In this document: positions 7,505 through 15,294 of the stretch, one piece after another
Position numbering within the stretch: the stretch's first letter is position 1
How the letters are laid out: each line of letters opens with the position of its first letter
Source of the DNA: CAMAUF01 sp046152925
Lineage (GTDB): Bacteria > Chloroflexota > Dehalococcoidia > Tepidiformales > Tepidiformaceae
Length of the DNA: 43,267 bases
Reading direction: 5' to 3'
NCBI GenBank assembly: GCA_046152925.1
Contig: JBJXFX010000046.1
Span: 1 to 43,267, forward strand
Program-made: the position numbers and the translations under genes
The notes under the pieces: model-generated
Database searches by the model: none
What the model was told of the DNA's origin: nothing
The model's input: the letters and a program-made list of their open reading frames with translations, nothing else

Positions 7505-7925
7505 CGCCGAGAATCGTTCGATATTCGTAGATACCTCGGCGTTCTTCGCGCTTAGCGCACGCCGCGACGTTAATCATGATCAAGCACGGCGAGTCCTTGA
7601 GCGCGCCCAGCGCGAGAGGATTGCACTCGTGACGACTGTGTTTGTCGTGGCAGAGACGCACGCCCTCCTGCTTTCCAGGATAGGGCGGGACGGCGCGGCG
7701 CGATTCCTGCGTGCCTCAGAGGCCTCGGCATTAACGGTGGTTCATCCTACCCGAGACGATGAGGATCGAGCGCGGGCTATCGTCTATACCTACGCCGATA
7801 AGTCGTTCTCGCTTACAGACGCACTCTCGTTTTCCGTGATGGAACGACTGGGCATCGATGTGGCATTCTCGTTCGACCGAGACTTTCAGCAGTTTGGTTT
7901 CACGCTTGCGATGGGAACTCCCTGA
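7482..7925 (+). CDS. VapC-like PIN-domain ribonuclease toxin
   Basis: A 147-residue PIN-domain protein. FVDTSAFFAL near the N-terminus supplies the first acidic residue, VVAETHALLL the conserved Glu, and SLTDALSFSVMERLGIDVAFSFDRDF the remaining Asp residues of the four-acid Mg-dependent nuclease site. Such toxins usually cut tRNA or rRNA and are held in check by the preceding antitoxin. Start ATG 7482 lies inside the end of the antitoxin gene, which fits translational coupling. The frame is open further upstream, but that part reads as shadow of the antitoxin gene. Confidence 0.85.
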   Translation: MASSRRRSAENRSIFVDTSAFFALSARRDVNHDQARRVLERAQRERIALVTTVFVVAETHALLLSRIGRDGAARFLRASEASALTVVHPTRDDEDRARAIVYTYADKSFSLTDALSFSVMERLGIDVAFSFDRDFQQFGFTLAMGTP

Positions 7926-7938
7926 CTCAAAGATCGGC

Positions 7939-9102
7939 TCAGACCGGCACGAAGAAGGCGATGCTCGCGGTGAAGCCGTGCACGAACGTCTTGCCGGCGA
8001 CGGGGCCGATTTCGCCGTTACAGAAGAAGCCCGCGACGGGCAGGCCGGCGAACTGCCGGTCGACGGCCGTTGCGTCGTGGTGCGGTTCGCGGAAGAGGCC
8101 GCGACCGCGGCCGTTGCACGAACACAAGAGCGCGCCGGCCGGGGCCACCGGCCCGAGTTCCTCCGCCGCTTGCTCCAGCATCGCGCTGAGCTCGGCGTCG
8201 GCGGCGTGGGCGTCGCGGACCTGAAACTGGAGCGTTTGGCCGACGCGCGGGAGCGCGCCGATCGCGATAATGCCGGTGGTCTTGTCCGCACCCATCAGGT
8301 TGCGGATGAGGAAATCGCCGCGGCCGAACTCGTCTTTGTACTCGTCCATCGCGAGGCCGATGAGGAGGTTGCGCGAGGCGCGTTGCTGCATCTCGGGCGA
8401 GAGGCGCTTCATCGTCTCCATGAGGACTTCGAGCGGCGCCCGGCCGCCGAGCCCCTTGAGCAGGTTGCGGTCAGCGTCGGTGATCGTCCAAGTCTCGCCG
8501 ATCGGCTCGGCGCCTTGAGAAACGACGGTGCGCACCGTCCAGGGGCCGCCGACCGCGAGCAACACCGCACCTTCGGGGTAGACTTGGCCGTCGACGAAGA
8601 GGTGCGTCCCGCGCCAACGCGGGTTGCCGGAGGCCATGCCGCCAACCACGGGGCAGCCGGGGTAGGCCTGCGAAAGCCCCTCGACGAGCGCGTCCGTGTC
8701 GATGGTGTACGGGTCCGAAAGCACGACCCAGGCGTTGACCTCGCTGGGCGCTCGGCCGAGGCGGCGATGCCACTCCTCCGGGGTGTGCAGGGCGTCGAGG
8801 TCTTTGCCGAGGAGGCGGGCGCGGTGGAGGTCGGCGCCCGGCAATGACAGGGCCATGACGCTGAGGCCCGGCTGTTCTTCGATTTCGACGCCGGTCGCGA
8901 TGACGCCCTGGCCGGAACAGCCGATCAGGACGCGGGGGGCGAGCTGGTCGACCAGCGTCGCGGCCATCGGCAAGTAGTCGCTGGCGAAGTCTTGGCTGGC
9001 GAAGAAGAAGACGAGGTCGTTGCCATCGCGCGGGGCGCCGGCGAGCGCCTGTTCGAGCGCCATCCGCCAATCGTTGCCGGTGCCAGAGCCAGAGAACGCC
9101 AT
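7939..9102 (-). CDS. FIST N- and C-domain signal transduction protein
   Basis: A 387-residue soluble protein with FIST_N features (residues about 25-220: DLVFFFASQDF, LIGCSGQGVIATGVEIEEQPGLS, VVGGMASG) and FIST_C (about 225-365: RNLLIGLAMDEYKDEFGRGDF, then CSCNGRGRGLF, GFFCNGEIGPV). FIST domains are ligand-sensing modules, thought to bind amino acids or similar small molecules, found alone or fused to signalling domains. Here it stands alone, so the output is unknown. TATGAT six bases before ATG 9102 is a likely -10 box, suggesting a leaderless message. Confidence 0.88.
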   Translation of the reverse strand: MAFSGSGTGNDWRMALEQALAGAPRDGNDLVFFFASQDFASDYLPMAATLVDQLAPRVLIGCSGQGVIATGVEIEEQPGLSVMALSLPGADLHRARLLGKDLDALHTPEEWHRRLGRAPSEVNAWVVLSDPYTIDTDALVEGLSQAYPGCPVVGGMASGNPRWRGTHLFVDGQVYPEGAVLLAVGGPWTVRTVVSQGAEPIGETWTITDADRNLLKGLGGRAPLEVLMETMKRLSPEMQQRASRNLLIGLAMDEYKDEFGRGDFLIRNLMGADKTTGIIAIGALPRVGQTLQFQVRDAHAADAELSAMLEQAAEELGPVAPAGALLCSCNGRGRGLFREPHHDATAVDRQFAGLPVAGFFCNGEIGPVAGKTFVHGFTASIAFFVPV

Positions 9103-9108
9103 ACGGGG

Positions 9109-9114
9109 ATCATA
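9109..9114 (-). promoter_or_regulatory. Putative -10 element (TATGAT) of the FIST gene
   Basis: On the minus strand TATGAT is followed by six bases and the ATG of the FIST gene, with no Shine-Dalgarno. It lies just after the HAD gene's stop codon. Confidence 0.45.
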
Positions 9115-9138
9115 CGCGATTGGCCGAGGGCTAGCGGC

Positions 9139-9852
9139 TCAGCCCTCGAGCGCGTCGCGAAGGTCGGTGAGGTGGCCGATGACCCGGTCGGGGATGGCAT
9201 GGGGCTCGTCGCCCATCTCGAGCCGGTCGCGGTGGATCCAGACGGCGTGGATGCCCGCGTTCTGGGCGCCCCCGATGTCCGCGTAGAGGTTGTCGCCGAT
9301 GTGCCACGCCTCTTCGGGCCGCGCGCCCGTGACCGAGAGCGCGTGTTCGAAGACGGCGCGCTCCGGCTTGCCTTTGCCGAAGACGCCCTCGATGACCACC
9401 ACATCGAAGTGACGTTCGAGGTCGAAGCGCGCGACTTTGTGGGTCTGCATCTCGCGCGGACCGTTCGTGAGCAGACCGAGACGGTAGCCACGGCCGCGCA
9501 GCCATTCGAGGGTCTCGATCGCGTCGTCGAATAGGACATGCCGCGCCATGATCTCCTCGCCGTAACGGTCGCCGAGGGGCCGGGCCGCGAGCACATCGAG
9601 GCCCAGCGCTTCGAGTGCGAGCCCGATGACGTGGACGCGTGCGCCCACGAGGTCCAGGCGCCAGTGGCCGACCTTGGCCTCATCGCGCCAGAACTCCGCG
9701 GCTTCGCGCCGGATGCGTTCGCGGAGGGTCGCCGCGTCGATGCCGAGCGCGGGGGCGAACTCGCCGCAGGCGAGGCTCCATGACGCTTCGACGCCACCAG
9801 AGGTGTTCAGGAGCGTGTCGTCCATGTCGAGGAAGATCGAGCGGGGAGGCAT
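9139..9852 (-). CDS. HAD-superfamily hydrolase (subfamily IA)
   Basis: A 237-residue HAD phosphatase-like protein. Motif I is FLDMDDTLLN with nucleophile Asp9 and Asp11; motif II is LLTNGP; motif III Lys lies in KGKPERAVF; motif IV is HIGDNLYADIGGAQ. A helical cap sits between motifs I and II as in YjjG or N-acylneuraminate-9-phosphatase relatives. The substrate is probably a small phosphate ester but is not evident. TAGAGT six bases before ATG 9852 (minus strand 9859-9864) is a likely -10. It is followed in the same direction by the FIST gene after 36 bases. Confidence 0.9.
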   Translation of the reverse strand: MPPRSIFLDMDDTLLNTSGGVEASWSLACGEFAPALGIDAATLRERIRREAAEFWRDEAKVGHWRLDLVGARVHVIGLALEALGLDVLAARPLGDRYGEEIMARHVLFDDAIETLEWLRGRGYRLGLLTNGPREMQTHKVARFDLERHFDVVVIEGVFGKGKPERAVFEHALSVTGARPEEAWHIGDNLYADIGGAQNAGIHAVWIHRDRLEMGDEPHAIPDRVIGHLTDLRDALEG

Positions 9853-9858
9853 CTTCCC

Positions 9859-9864
9859 ACTCTA
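9859..9864 (-). promoter_or_regulatory. Putative -10 element (TAGAGT) of the HAD gene
   Basis: TAGAGT, then six bases, then ATG 9852; same start-proximal arrangement as other genes in this window. Confidence 0.4.
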
Positions 9865-9941
9865 GCCGAAGCGGGATCAGCCGGCATTCCGTTAGCCGAA
9901 TCGAGCATCGACCCTCGGTGGTCGAGTCATCCAACCGCGCG

Positions 9942-11819
9942 TCACTCGGAGCGGATGGTGTCCGGGGTGATGCGCTGATTGGTGGCGACCACCGTCAGCG
10001 CGGCAATGACGATGCCCCCGATAGCGGCGCCAGCGGCGAGGACGAGCGTGGGCCTCCAGGGAGGAGCGAGATCGGTGTCGCCAACGAGGGCGAGGTACGT
10101 GGCGCCGGCGAGGTGGCCGAGGGCGATGGCCAGCACCGCTCCGCCGCTGATGGGCACGAGCGCTTCGATCCATTGGCTTTGCCGGAGCGTCGCCGCCGGG
10201 ATGCCGACGAGGCGGAGCGAGGTAAGCTCGCGACGACGAGCGATCGCACGGTCGACTGCGGCGATGGCAAAAGCGAGGAGCCCGAGCCCCATCACCACCG
10301 CTGCCACGGAGTAGACGGTGCTCCGCAGCGTGGCCACGTAGTCGTAGTCCGCCACGTCCCACCAGGAGCTGCGGGCGTTCGCCAGGGCGCCGCTGTCGCT
10401 GAGCCGCTGCGCGAGATCGCGACCAGGTTCGCCGAACACGAGGACCTCATGATCGGCTGTGTCCGCGACCCGCGCGACCTCGGACAGCGATGGCGGGATA
10501 ACCACAAGGTGGAGGAGGTCGGCCGTGAACGTCGCCTGCGGGCTGGGAATCGTGATTCCGGCGGCGGGGTCAGGAGCGTGGTTCCGGCGCGGGATCCACG
10601 TGACCGCCGGGGCGCCGGCCTCTGCCGGTGGGAGACCGACCACCACAACTTCGCCGTCACGGCAACCGACAGCTGATGGGTCAACGAGCGCGATCTGCGC
10701 ACAGGTGGCAACGATGGCGTCCAAGCACGGGCGAGGAGGCCCTGACGGGTCGCAGAGTGCCTGGAGCGTTGGATAGGCGACCACCCCACGCACGCCCGGA
10801 AAGGCGGTGACCCTTGCGACCGTCGCTTGCACTTCGCTCGCTGGAACGTCAGCTTTGACGCGCTGCCCCTCCTTGAGTTGCTTGGCGGCGCCAATGTACT
10901 GCGGCGTGGTTTCGAAGGCCACGACCACCGCGCGTGCGCCGACTACCAGGAACAGGCCGAGCAGCAGACCGGTGATGACCCGGTTCACGGCCGCCGGTTG
11001 GGCATGAAGCCGGCGGCCGGCGAGCAGCAGAGGCACCTGCCGCCGCGAACGCAGCATTAGTGCAGCTACGAGCCGGACGTAGATCGGCACGGTGAGCACC
11101 ATCCCGGCGCCCAGCAGCAGCACGCCGGCGAGCATGATGTAGGCGGCCTCATCGTCGCCGCGACGGGCAATCTGCACGTAGAGACAGACGCCGATACCGG
11201 CAGCGAGCGGCGCCGTGGGCCACCAGGACGGGCGTAAGGCGTGGGATTGACGGGCTTGGCCCAGCGCCTGCCGTGAACCAAGCTGCTCGGGGAGGACAGC
11301 AAGCGCGATCGTCGCCCCCATCACCAGCAGGGGGACCGCGACCATCGCGGCGATGCCGGGGTCGAGGGCGCTCGCGGGCCAGGACTGTCCGCCCACGCGA
11401 AGCCGCGCAAGCAAGGGACGTACGACCGGGAAGAGCGCAACAGCGACGGTCGAACCGGCGGCCGCCGCGATGGCGACCTCCGCGGCCGACACGAGCCGGG
11501 TGCGACCGGCGCTCAGCCCAAGGAGCCGGAGGTTGGCGAGGCGGCGTGTGCGCATCGCTGCCGCCAGTCGGCCGGCAACGGCGGCGAGCCCGGCAACTTG
11601 CAGCGCGATCAAGGCCACGATGAACGTGACCATCCGGTCCATGCCTCCATCGGCGTAACGGGCCGGGTTCAGCTCGCGGTCGGCGACAGTCACGGCGATC
11701 ACCGACAGGATCGCCAACGTGCCCGCTGCGCTGCAGAGCGCAACCATCGCCGCGCGGAGCTGGCCCGGGCGCGACGTCCGGAGGGCGAGACGAACGCCCA
11801 GGACGATCGCGGCGCTCAT
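9942..11819 (-). CDS. ABC transporter permease (FtsX/MacB-like)
   Basis: A 625-residue membrane protein with two FtsX-like membrane units. The first half has an N-terminal helix near residues 20-45 and several helices up to about residue 260; a large extracytoplasmic domain (about 300-475) follows, with WIPRRNHAPDPAAG and paired Cys; the C-terminal half has the FtsX core VYSVAAVVMGLGLLAFAIAA, then RRRELTSLRLVGIPAATL and two more helices. It starts at ATG 11819, overlapping the ATPase stop by four bases (ATGA). With the ATPase it forms an exporter or mechanotransmission-type ABC system; cargo unknown. Confidence 0.85.
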   Translation of the reverse strand: MSAAIVLGVRLALRTSRPGQLRAAMVALCSAAGTLAILSVIAVTVADRELNPARYADGGMDRMVTFIVALIALQVAGLAAVAGRLAAAMRTRRLANLRLLGLSAGRTRLVSAAEVAIAAAAGSTVAVALFPVVRPLLARLRVGGQSWPASALDPGIAAMVAVPLLVMGATIALAVLPEQLGSRQALGQARQSHALRPSWWPTAPLAAGIGVCLYVQIARRGDDEAAYIMLAGVLLLGAGMVLTVPIYVRLVAALMLRSRRQVPLLLAGRRLHAQPAAVNRVITGLLLGLFLVVGARAVVVAFETTPQYIGAAKQLKEGQRVKADVPASEVQATVARVTAFPGVRGVVAYPTLQALCDPSGPPRPCLDAIVATCAQIALVDPSAVGCRDGEVVVVGLPPAEAGAPAVTWIPRRNHAPDPAAGITIPSPQATFTADLLHLVVIPPSLSEVARVADTADHEVLVFGEPGRDLAQRLSDSGALANARSSWWDVADYDYVATLRSTVYSVAAVVMGLGLLAFAIAAVDRAIARRRELTSLRLVGIPAATLRQSQWIEALVPISGGAVLAIALGHLAGATYLALVGDTDLAPPWRPTLVLAAGAAIGGIVIAALTVVATNQRITPDTIRSE

Positions 11820-12505
11820 CGGGCCGCCACGCTGACTGGTTCGCGGAGCGCTCCATCGCGCATCGTCACGAGCCGGTCGAGGTGGCTCGCAACTTGGTGG
11901 TCGTGGGTGACCACGAGCAGGGCTGTCCCCCGATCGGTCGCCAGCGCAACCAGGACGTCGAGTACAGCTTCCGCGTTCACGGTGTCGAGCGACCCAGTTG
12001 GTTCGTCCGCGAAGATCACCGGCGGCTTGTGGACGACCGCGCGGGCGACCGCGGCACGCTGGGCCTGCCCTCCTGACACGGCGCCCGCCCGGCGGCCGGC
12101 CACGGAGGCGACACCAAGCGCGTCGAGCGCCTCCATCGCGGCCTGTCGCGCACGGCTGTCGCGCTGACCGGCTAGGAGCAGCGGCAGCATGACGTTCTCG
12201 ACCAGCGTCAGCTCGGGCACAAGGTCGCCGAACTGGAAGACGACGCCCATGCGCCGCAGGCGGAGGTCGCTCCGCTGGCCATCGCGGAGGGTGTCGAGCC
12301 GCCGGCCTTCGAACCAGACCTCGCCTTGGTCTGGCGGGAGGACTCCGGCCATGCAGTAGAGCAGCGTCGACTTGCCCGAGCCGGACGGCCCCATGAGCGC
12401 CACCTTCTCTCCGGCGTGCAGGCGAAGGTCCGCCAGCCGGACGGCTGTGGTGTCGCCATAGGACACCGAGACGCCTCGCGCTTCCATCAGCGGATCGGCA
12501 TTCAC
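11816..12505 (-). CDS. ABC transporter ATP-binding protein (LolD/MacB type)
   Basis: A 229-residue ATPase. Walker A is GPSGSGKST (residues 39-47), the Q-loop lies in VVFQFGDLVPELTLVENVML, the signature is SGGQAQR, Walker B is VIFADEPTGSLD and the H-loop is THDHQVA. The VPELTLVENV and DEPTGSLD wording is typical of the LolD/MacB/FtsE group that works with FtsX-type permeases. It overlaps the PadR gene upstream and the permease downstream by four bases each, so the three are one translationally coupled operon. Confidence 0.93.
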   Translation of the reverse strand: MNADPLMEARGVSVSYGDTTAVRLADLRLHAGEKVALMGPSGSGKSTLLYCMAGVLPPDQGEVWFEGRRLDTLRDGQRSDLRLRRMGVVFQFGDLVPELTLVENVMLPLLLAGQRDSRARQAAMEALDALGVASVAGRRAGAVSGGQAQRAAVARAVVHKPPVIFADEPTGSLDTVNAEAVLDVLVALATDRGTALLVVTHDHQVASHLDRLVTMRDGALREPVSVAAR

Positions 12506-13032
12506 GAGGCACCGCCAAACGCGGCGCGCAGCGCATCGAGCCGTTTGCCCGAGTCCTCGATCCAGCGCAGGTCGGCGTCGAGATGCACGAGTTCGTAGGT
12601 GACGGAGAGGACCTCGGCCGGCCCTGCCCCGCGGCGTTGCGCCTGCAAGTCGCGCATTCGCTCCATATGCGCGGCCCGTTGTTCATCGAGCACGGACTCC
12701 GCCGAGCGCCCGGACATCAGCGCCACGGCCACTCGAGCGAACAGCCCGCTTGTGGCGAACACGTCGGGGTCTTGCGGGGAGTACACCCAACGGTCCACCT
12801 CTGCCACGCCGTCGGGGGTGATCCGGTACCGCTTGCGTTCCGGTCCGGATCCCGGCCCGACATCCACCACTTCCGCGAGCCCATCCCGCTCGAAGCGGGC
12901 AAGTGACTGGTATACCTGGCCGAAGGCCAGGGGGCGCCGCTGCCCGAAGTGCAGGTCGAAGTCCCGCTTCAACGTGTATCCATGGGCAGGCGCCCGTTCC
13001 AACAACGACAGCAACACCGAGGAGGTTGACAT
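12502..13032 (-). CDS. PadR family transcriptional regulator
   Basis: A 176-residue PadR-like regulator. The N-terminal winged helix starts MSTSSVLLSLLERAPAHGYT and contains RRPLAFGQVYQSLARFERDG, then a wing ending RKRYRITPDGVAEVDRW; a C-terminal dimerising helix pair follows. Such proteins commonly repress adjacent transporter genes and respond to a transported compound. It starts at ATG 13032, with a TATAGT box seven bases ahead; an extended start at 13068 would run over that box and is rejected. As first gene of the PadR-ATPase-permease operon it probably controls its own promoter. Confidence 0.9.
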   Translation of the reverse strand: MSTSSVLLSLLERAPAHGYTLKRDFDLHFGQRRPLAFGQVYQSLARFERDGLAEVVDVGPGSGPERKRYRITPDGVAEVDRWVYSPQDPDVFATSGLFARVAVALMSGRSAESVLDEQRAAHMERMRDLQAQRRGAGPAEVLSVTYELVHLDADLRWIEDSGKRLDALRAAFGGAS

Positions 13033-13039
13033 GTCCGCC

Positions 13040-13045
13040 ACTATA
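13040..13045 (-). promoter_or_regulatory. Putative -10 element (TATAGT) of the padR-ABC operon
   Basis: TATAGT lies seven bases before ATG 13032, with no room for a normal leader, so the message is probably leaderless. The surrounding A/T-rich stretch (ATGTAGTCGG side) may hold the PadR operator. Confidence 0.45.
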
Positions 13046-13163
13046 CACCGACTACATACGTTGAACATCTAAACGTGGCGGCGGGGAGGCTACGCGTTTT
13101 TACTGGCGCGTTGCCGGTGGGGCGAGTTAGCATAACCACCACATTCCCGCGCACGTGGCCGCG

Positions 13164-13273
13164 CTTATCGAGATGGGGCGAAGGGAACCGGCCCGTTCGA
13201 CGCCCCGGGCAACCTGGCCAGCCTGGCTAAGGTGCCACGTCCGGTCCTTCCCGCCGGGGGAAGGAGAGATGAG
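13164..13273 (+). promoter_or_regulatory. SAM-I-type riboswitch upstream of the threonine-synthase-like gene
   Basis: The sequence follows the SAM-I (S-box) consensus. P1 pairs CTTATC (13164-13169) with GATGAG (13268-13273). The core has GGCGAAGGGAACCGGCCCG, then GACGCCCCGGGCAACC, matching the conserved GGAGGGACuGGCCC and GGCAACC blocks. P3 is GCC-AGCCT-GGC, followed by AAGGTGCCA; P4 pairs TCCTTCC with GGAAGGA; the AGAGATGAGAG end is canonical. The family binds S-adenosylmethionine and turns off sulfur amino acid genes. It precedes genes for a ThrC-like enzyme, NIL protein and sulfur carrier on the same strand, which makes those genes candidates for methionine/homocysteine synthesis. A related SAM-clan class (SAM-IV) is the alternative. 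Confidence 0.88.
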
Positions 13274-13376
13274 AGCGACTACGCTCGACGGTTCGACGGC
13301 CCACGCGGATTGAGGAGAATGGCATGAGTTCCTCATTGGGCCGTATGGCGATGCGCTAGCCCCTCGTCGAAGGGGC
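13273..13376 (+). promoter_or_regulatory. Riboswitch expression platform: stacked hairpins
   Basis: Three hairpins follow the aptamer. GAGCG-ACTA-CGCTC (13273-13286) shares G13273 with aptamer P1. A nested hairpin spans 13296-13344: outer ACGGCCCA with TGGGCCGT, inner TGAGGA with TCCTCA. A third pairs GCCCCT (13359-13364) with AGGGGC (13371-13376), and GGGG/CCCC just downstream offers an alternative pairing. None is followed by a T-run, so a plain intrinsic terminator is not obvious; Rho, translation or antitermination control are possible. Confidence 0.5.
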
Positions 13377-13457
13377 GTCCCCACCTATCCGTCCGCCCGC
13401 GCAGCGTTTCGCTCGCGCGTTTTGACCGCCAGTGTGCTGGCGTGTGGGAGTGCATCT

Positions 13458-14708
13458 GTGACGTTCGCCACCGCCCTCCGTTGCCGCGAATGCGGCCGCG
13501 AATACCCCCTCGGCCCGTTTCACGTGTGTGAGTTCTGTTTCGGGCCGGTCGAAGTGACCTACGATTACGACGCGATCAAGAAGACCGTGACGCGCCAGCG
13601 CATCGAGGCCGGCCCCGCCAGCCTCTTTCGCTACAAGGACTTTCTCCCCTGCGAGGCGGACACGGCGGTCGATATCGGGGCCGGGTATACACCCCTGATC
13701 CGGGCGAAGAACCTCGGCAAAGCACTCGGCCTGAACAACCTCTACCTGAAGAACGACACGATGAACCCGACCTGGTCGTTCAAGGACCGGGTTGTGGCGG
13801 TCGCTAGCAGCCGGGCCCGCGAGATGGGTTTCACGAAGCTCGCCTGCGCGAGCACGGGCAACCTTGCAAACAGCGTCTCAGCCCATGCTGCGGCGGCGGG
13901 GATGGAGGCGGTCGTCTTCATCCCGGACGACCTCGAGGCCGGCAAGGTCGTGGGGTCGAGCATCTACGGCCCAACGCTGGTCAAGGTGCGCGGCAACTAC
14001 GACGCAGTGAACCGGCTCTGCGCCGAGCTCGTCTCGGTCCACGAGGAGTGGGCCTTTGTCAACGTGAACGTGCGGCCGTACTACTCAGAGGGTTCGAAGA
14101 CGCTCGGATTCGAAGTCGCCGAGCAGCTCGGCTGGCGCGCCCCGGACCATTGCGTCGTGCCGATCGCGAGCGGGTCGCTCTTCGTGAAGATCCGCAAGGG
14201 CTTCGAAGAGCTGGCGAAGGCCGGCCTGATCGATGCGCCGCGGACGCGGATGAGCGGGGCTCAGGCGACGGGCTGTTCTCCGGTCGCCGTCGCCTGGCAG
14301 GAAGGCTCGCTCAACTTCCGCCCGCAGCGGCCTAAGACGATCGCGAAGTCGCTCGCCATCGGCAACCCGGCGGACGGCTACTACGCGCTCGTCCAGCTGC
14401 GGGACACCAACGGCGGCTGCGGCAACGTCAGCGACCCGGAAATCGTCGCGGGGATGAAGCTGCTTGCCGAAACGGAGGGGATTTTCGCGGAGACGGCGGG
14501 GGGCGTGACCGTCGCGTCGCTCAAGCAGCTCGCCGAACGCGGTACAATCGACCCGGACGAACTGGTTGTCGCCTTCCTGACGGGAGCGGGCTTCAAGACG
14601 ATTGAAGCGGTCGCCGAGGCGCTGGACCCAGCGCTGGAGGTCGACCCCACCGTGGACAGCTTCCAGGCGGCGTATGAATCCCACCGGTTCGCGGAGGCTA
14701 CCCCCTGA
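13458..14708 (+). CDS. Threonine synthase-like PLP enzyme, SAM-riboswitch controlled
   Basis: A 416-residue fold-type II PLP enzyme of the threonine synthase family. An N-terminal zinc-ribbon-like part (CRECG and CEFC) precedes the catalytic domain; the PLP Lys is in NPTWSFKDR, the phosphate-binding region is CASTGNLANSVSAHAAAAGM, and LTGAGFKT lies near the end. Threonine synthase converts O-phosphohomoserine to threonine. The SAM-I riboswitch upstream, and the NIL and sulfur-carrier genes downstream, suggest instead (or also) sulfhydrylation of phosphohomoserine to homocysteine; this is inference. GTG 13458 has GGGAG eight to twelve bases ahead; TTG 13422 is an alternative. Stop TGA overlaps the next ATG by one base. 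Confidence 0.85.
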   Translation: MTFATALRCRECGREYPLGPFHVCEFCFGPVEVTYDYDAIKKTVTRQRIEAGPASLFRYKDFLPCEADTAVDIGAGYTPLIRAKNLGKALGLNNLYLKNDTMNPTWSFKDRVVAVASSRAREMGFTKLACASTGNLANSVSAHAAAAGMEAVVFIPDDLEAGKVVGSSIYGPTLVKVRGNYDAVNRLCAELVSVHEEWAFVNVNVRPYYSEGSKTLGFEVAEQLGWRAPDHCVVPIASGSLFVKIRKGFEELAKAGLIDAPRTRMSGAQATGCSPVAVAWQEGSLNFRPQRPKTIAKSLAIGNPADGYYALVQLRDTNGGCGNVSDPEIVAGMKLLAETEGIFAETAGGVTVASLKQLAERGTIDPDELVVAFLTGAGFKTIEAVAEALDPALEVDPTVDSFQAAYESHRFAEATP

Positions 14709-14950
14709 TGGCAGTCCGGCGCGTCCGCTTCACCTTTCCTGAAAACCTGATCAAGGAGCCGGTGATCTACCGGCTCGGACATGAGTTCCGCGTGATCACG
14801 AACGTCCGCATGGCGGACGTCGACGAGAAGACTGGTTGGGTCATCCTCGAGCTTGAGGGCGACCCGGCCGAAATCGAGCGCAGCCTCGCCTGGGCGCAAG
14901 AGCGCGGCGTCCGCATCGACCCCGTTTCGGGGGATGTTGTCGAAGGCTAA
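14708..14950 (+). CDS. NIL domain protein
   Basis: An 80-residue protein that is a single NIL domain: RVRFTFPENLIKEPVIYRLG at the start, then VITNVRMADVDEKTGWVILELEG and ERSLAWAQERGVRIDPV. NIL is a ferredoxin-like fold found at the C-terminus of the methionine importer ATPase MetN, and in NIL-ferredoxins linked to homocysteine synthesis in methanogens. There are no ferredoxin cysteines here. It overlaps the ThrC-like gene by one base and precedes the sulfur-carrier gene, so a role in sulfur transfer or methionine sensing is likely. Confidence 0.9.
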   Translation: MAVRRVRFTFPENLIKEPVIYRLGHEFRVITNVRMADVDEKTGWVILELEGDPAEIERSLAWAQERGVRIDPVSGDVVEG

Positions 14951-15018
14951 CCCGCGGTCCATACCGCTGGCACTTCATCCCACTTCCGGGCAACACAACG
15001 CCCAAGGAGCAACGCACG

Positions 15019-15294
15019 ATGGCCATCAATGTCCGCGTCCCGCAGCCGCTGCGGGGCCTCACCGGGAACCTCTCGACGGTGACCGCCGCCGGCGGCACGC
15101 TTTCCGACTGCATCGCCGACCTGAACGGCAGCTATCCGGGCATGCGCGAGCGCTTGCTCGACGACACGGGCCAAATCCGCCGCTTCGTGAACATCTACAT
15201 CAACGGCGACGACGTCCGCTTCATGGATGGCTTGGGCTCGGCCCTGAAGGACGGCGACGAGGTGAGCATCGTGCCAGCGGTGGCGGGGGGCTAA
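15019..15294 (+). CDS. MoaD/ThiS-like ubiquitin-fold sulfur carrier
   Basis: A 91-residue protein with the beta-grasp pattern of MoaD/ThiS/CysO: INVRVPQPLRGLTGN, a helix TLSDCIADLNGSYPGMRERL, then RFVNIYINGDDVRF, LKDGDEVSIVPAVAGG and stop. The free C-terminal Gly-Gly is what an E1-like enzyme adenylates and converts to a thiocarboxylate. Neighbours suggest it donates sulfur to the ThrC-like enzyme (as CysO does to CysM, or HcyS to a MetY-type enzyme) rather than to molybdopterin, although moaC is encoded 3.4 kb away. GGAG at 15006-15009 precedes ATG 15019. Confidence 0.9.
   Translation: MAINVRVPQPLRGLTGNLSTVTAAGGTLSDCIADLNGSYPGMRERLLDDTGQIRRFVNIYINGDDVRFMDGLGSALKDGDEVSIVPAVAGG

Noticed and set aside
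8000..8847. Plus-strand open frame of 329 codons around 7858-8847
   Set aside because: Antisense to the FIST protein, whose two domains are complete.
13280..13310. GGTTCGA-like T-loop sequence suggesting a tRNA
   Set aside because: No acceptor stem or anticodon arm can be drawn; the bases belong to the riboswitch expression platform hairpins. No tRNA or rRNA was found in the window.
15019..15294. MoaD-like gene as molybdopterin synthase small subunit
   Set aside because: Its operon is ThrC-like and NIL under a SAM riboswitch, and no moaE is adjacent, although moaC is nearby; sulfur transfer to amino acids fits better.
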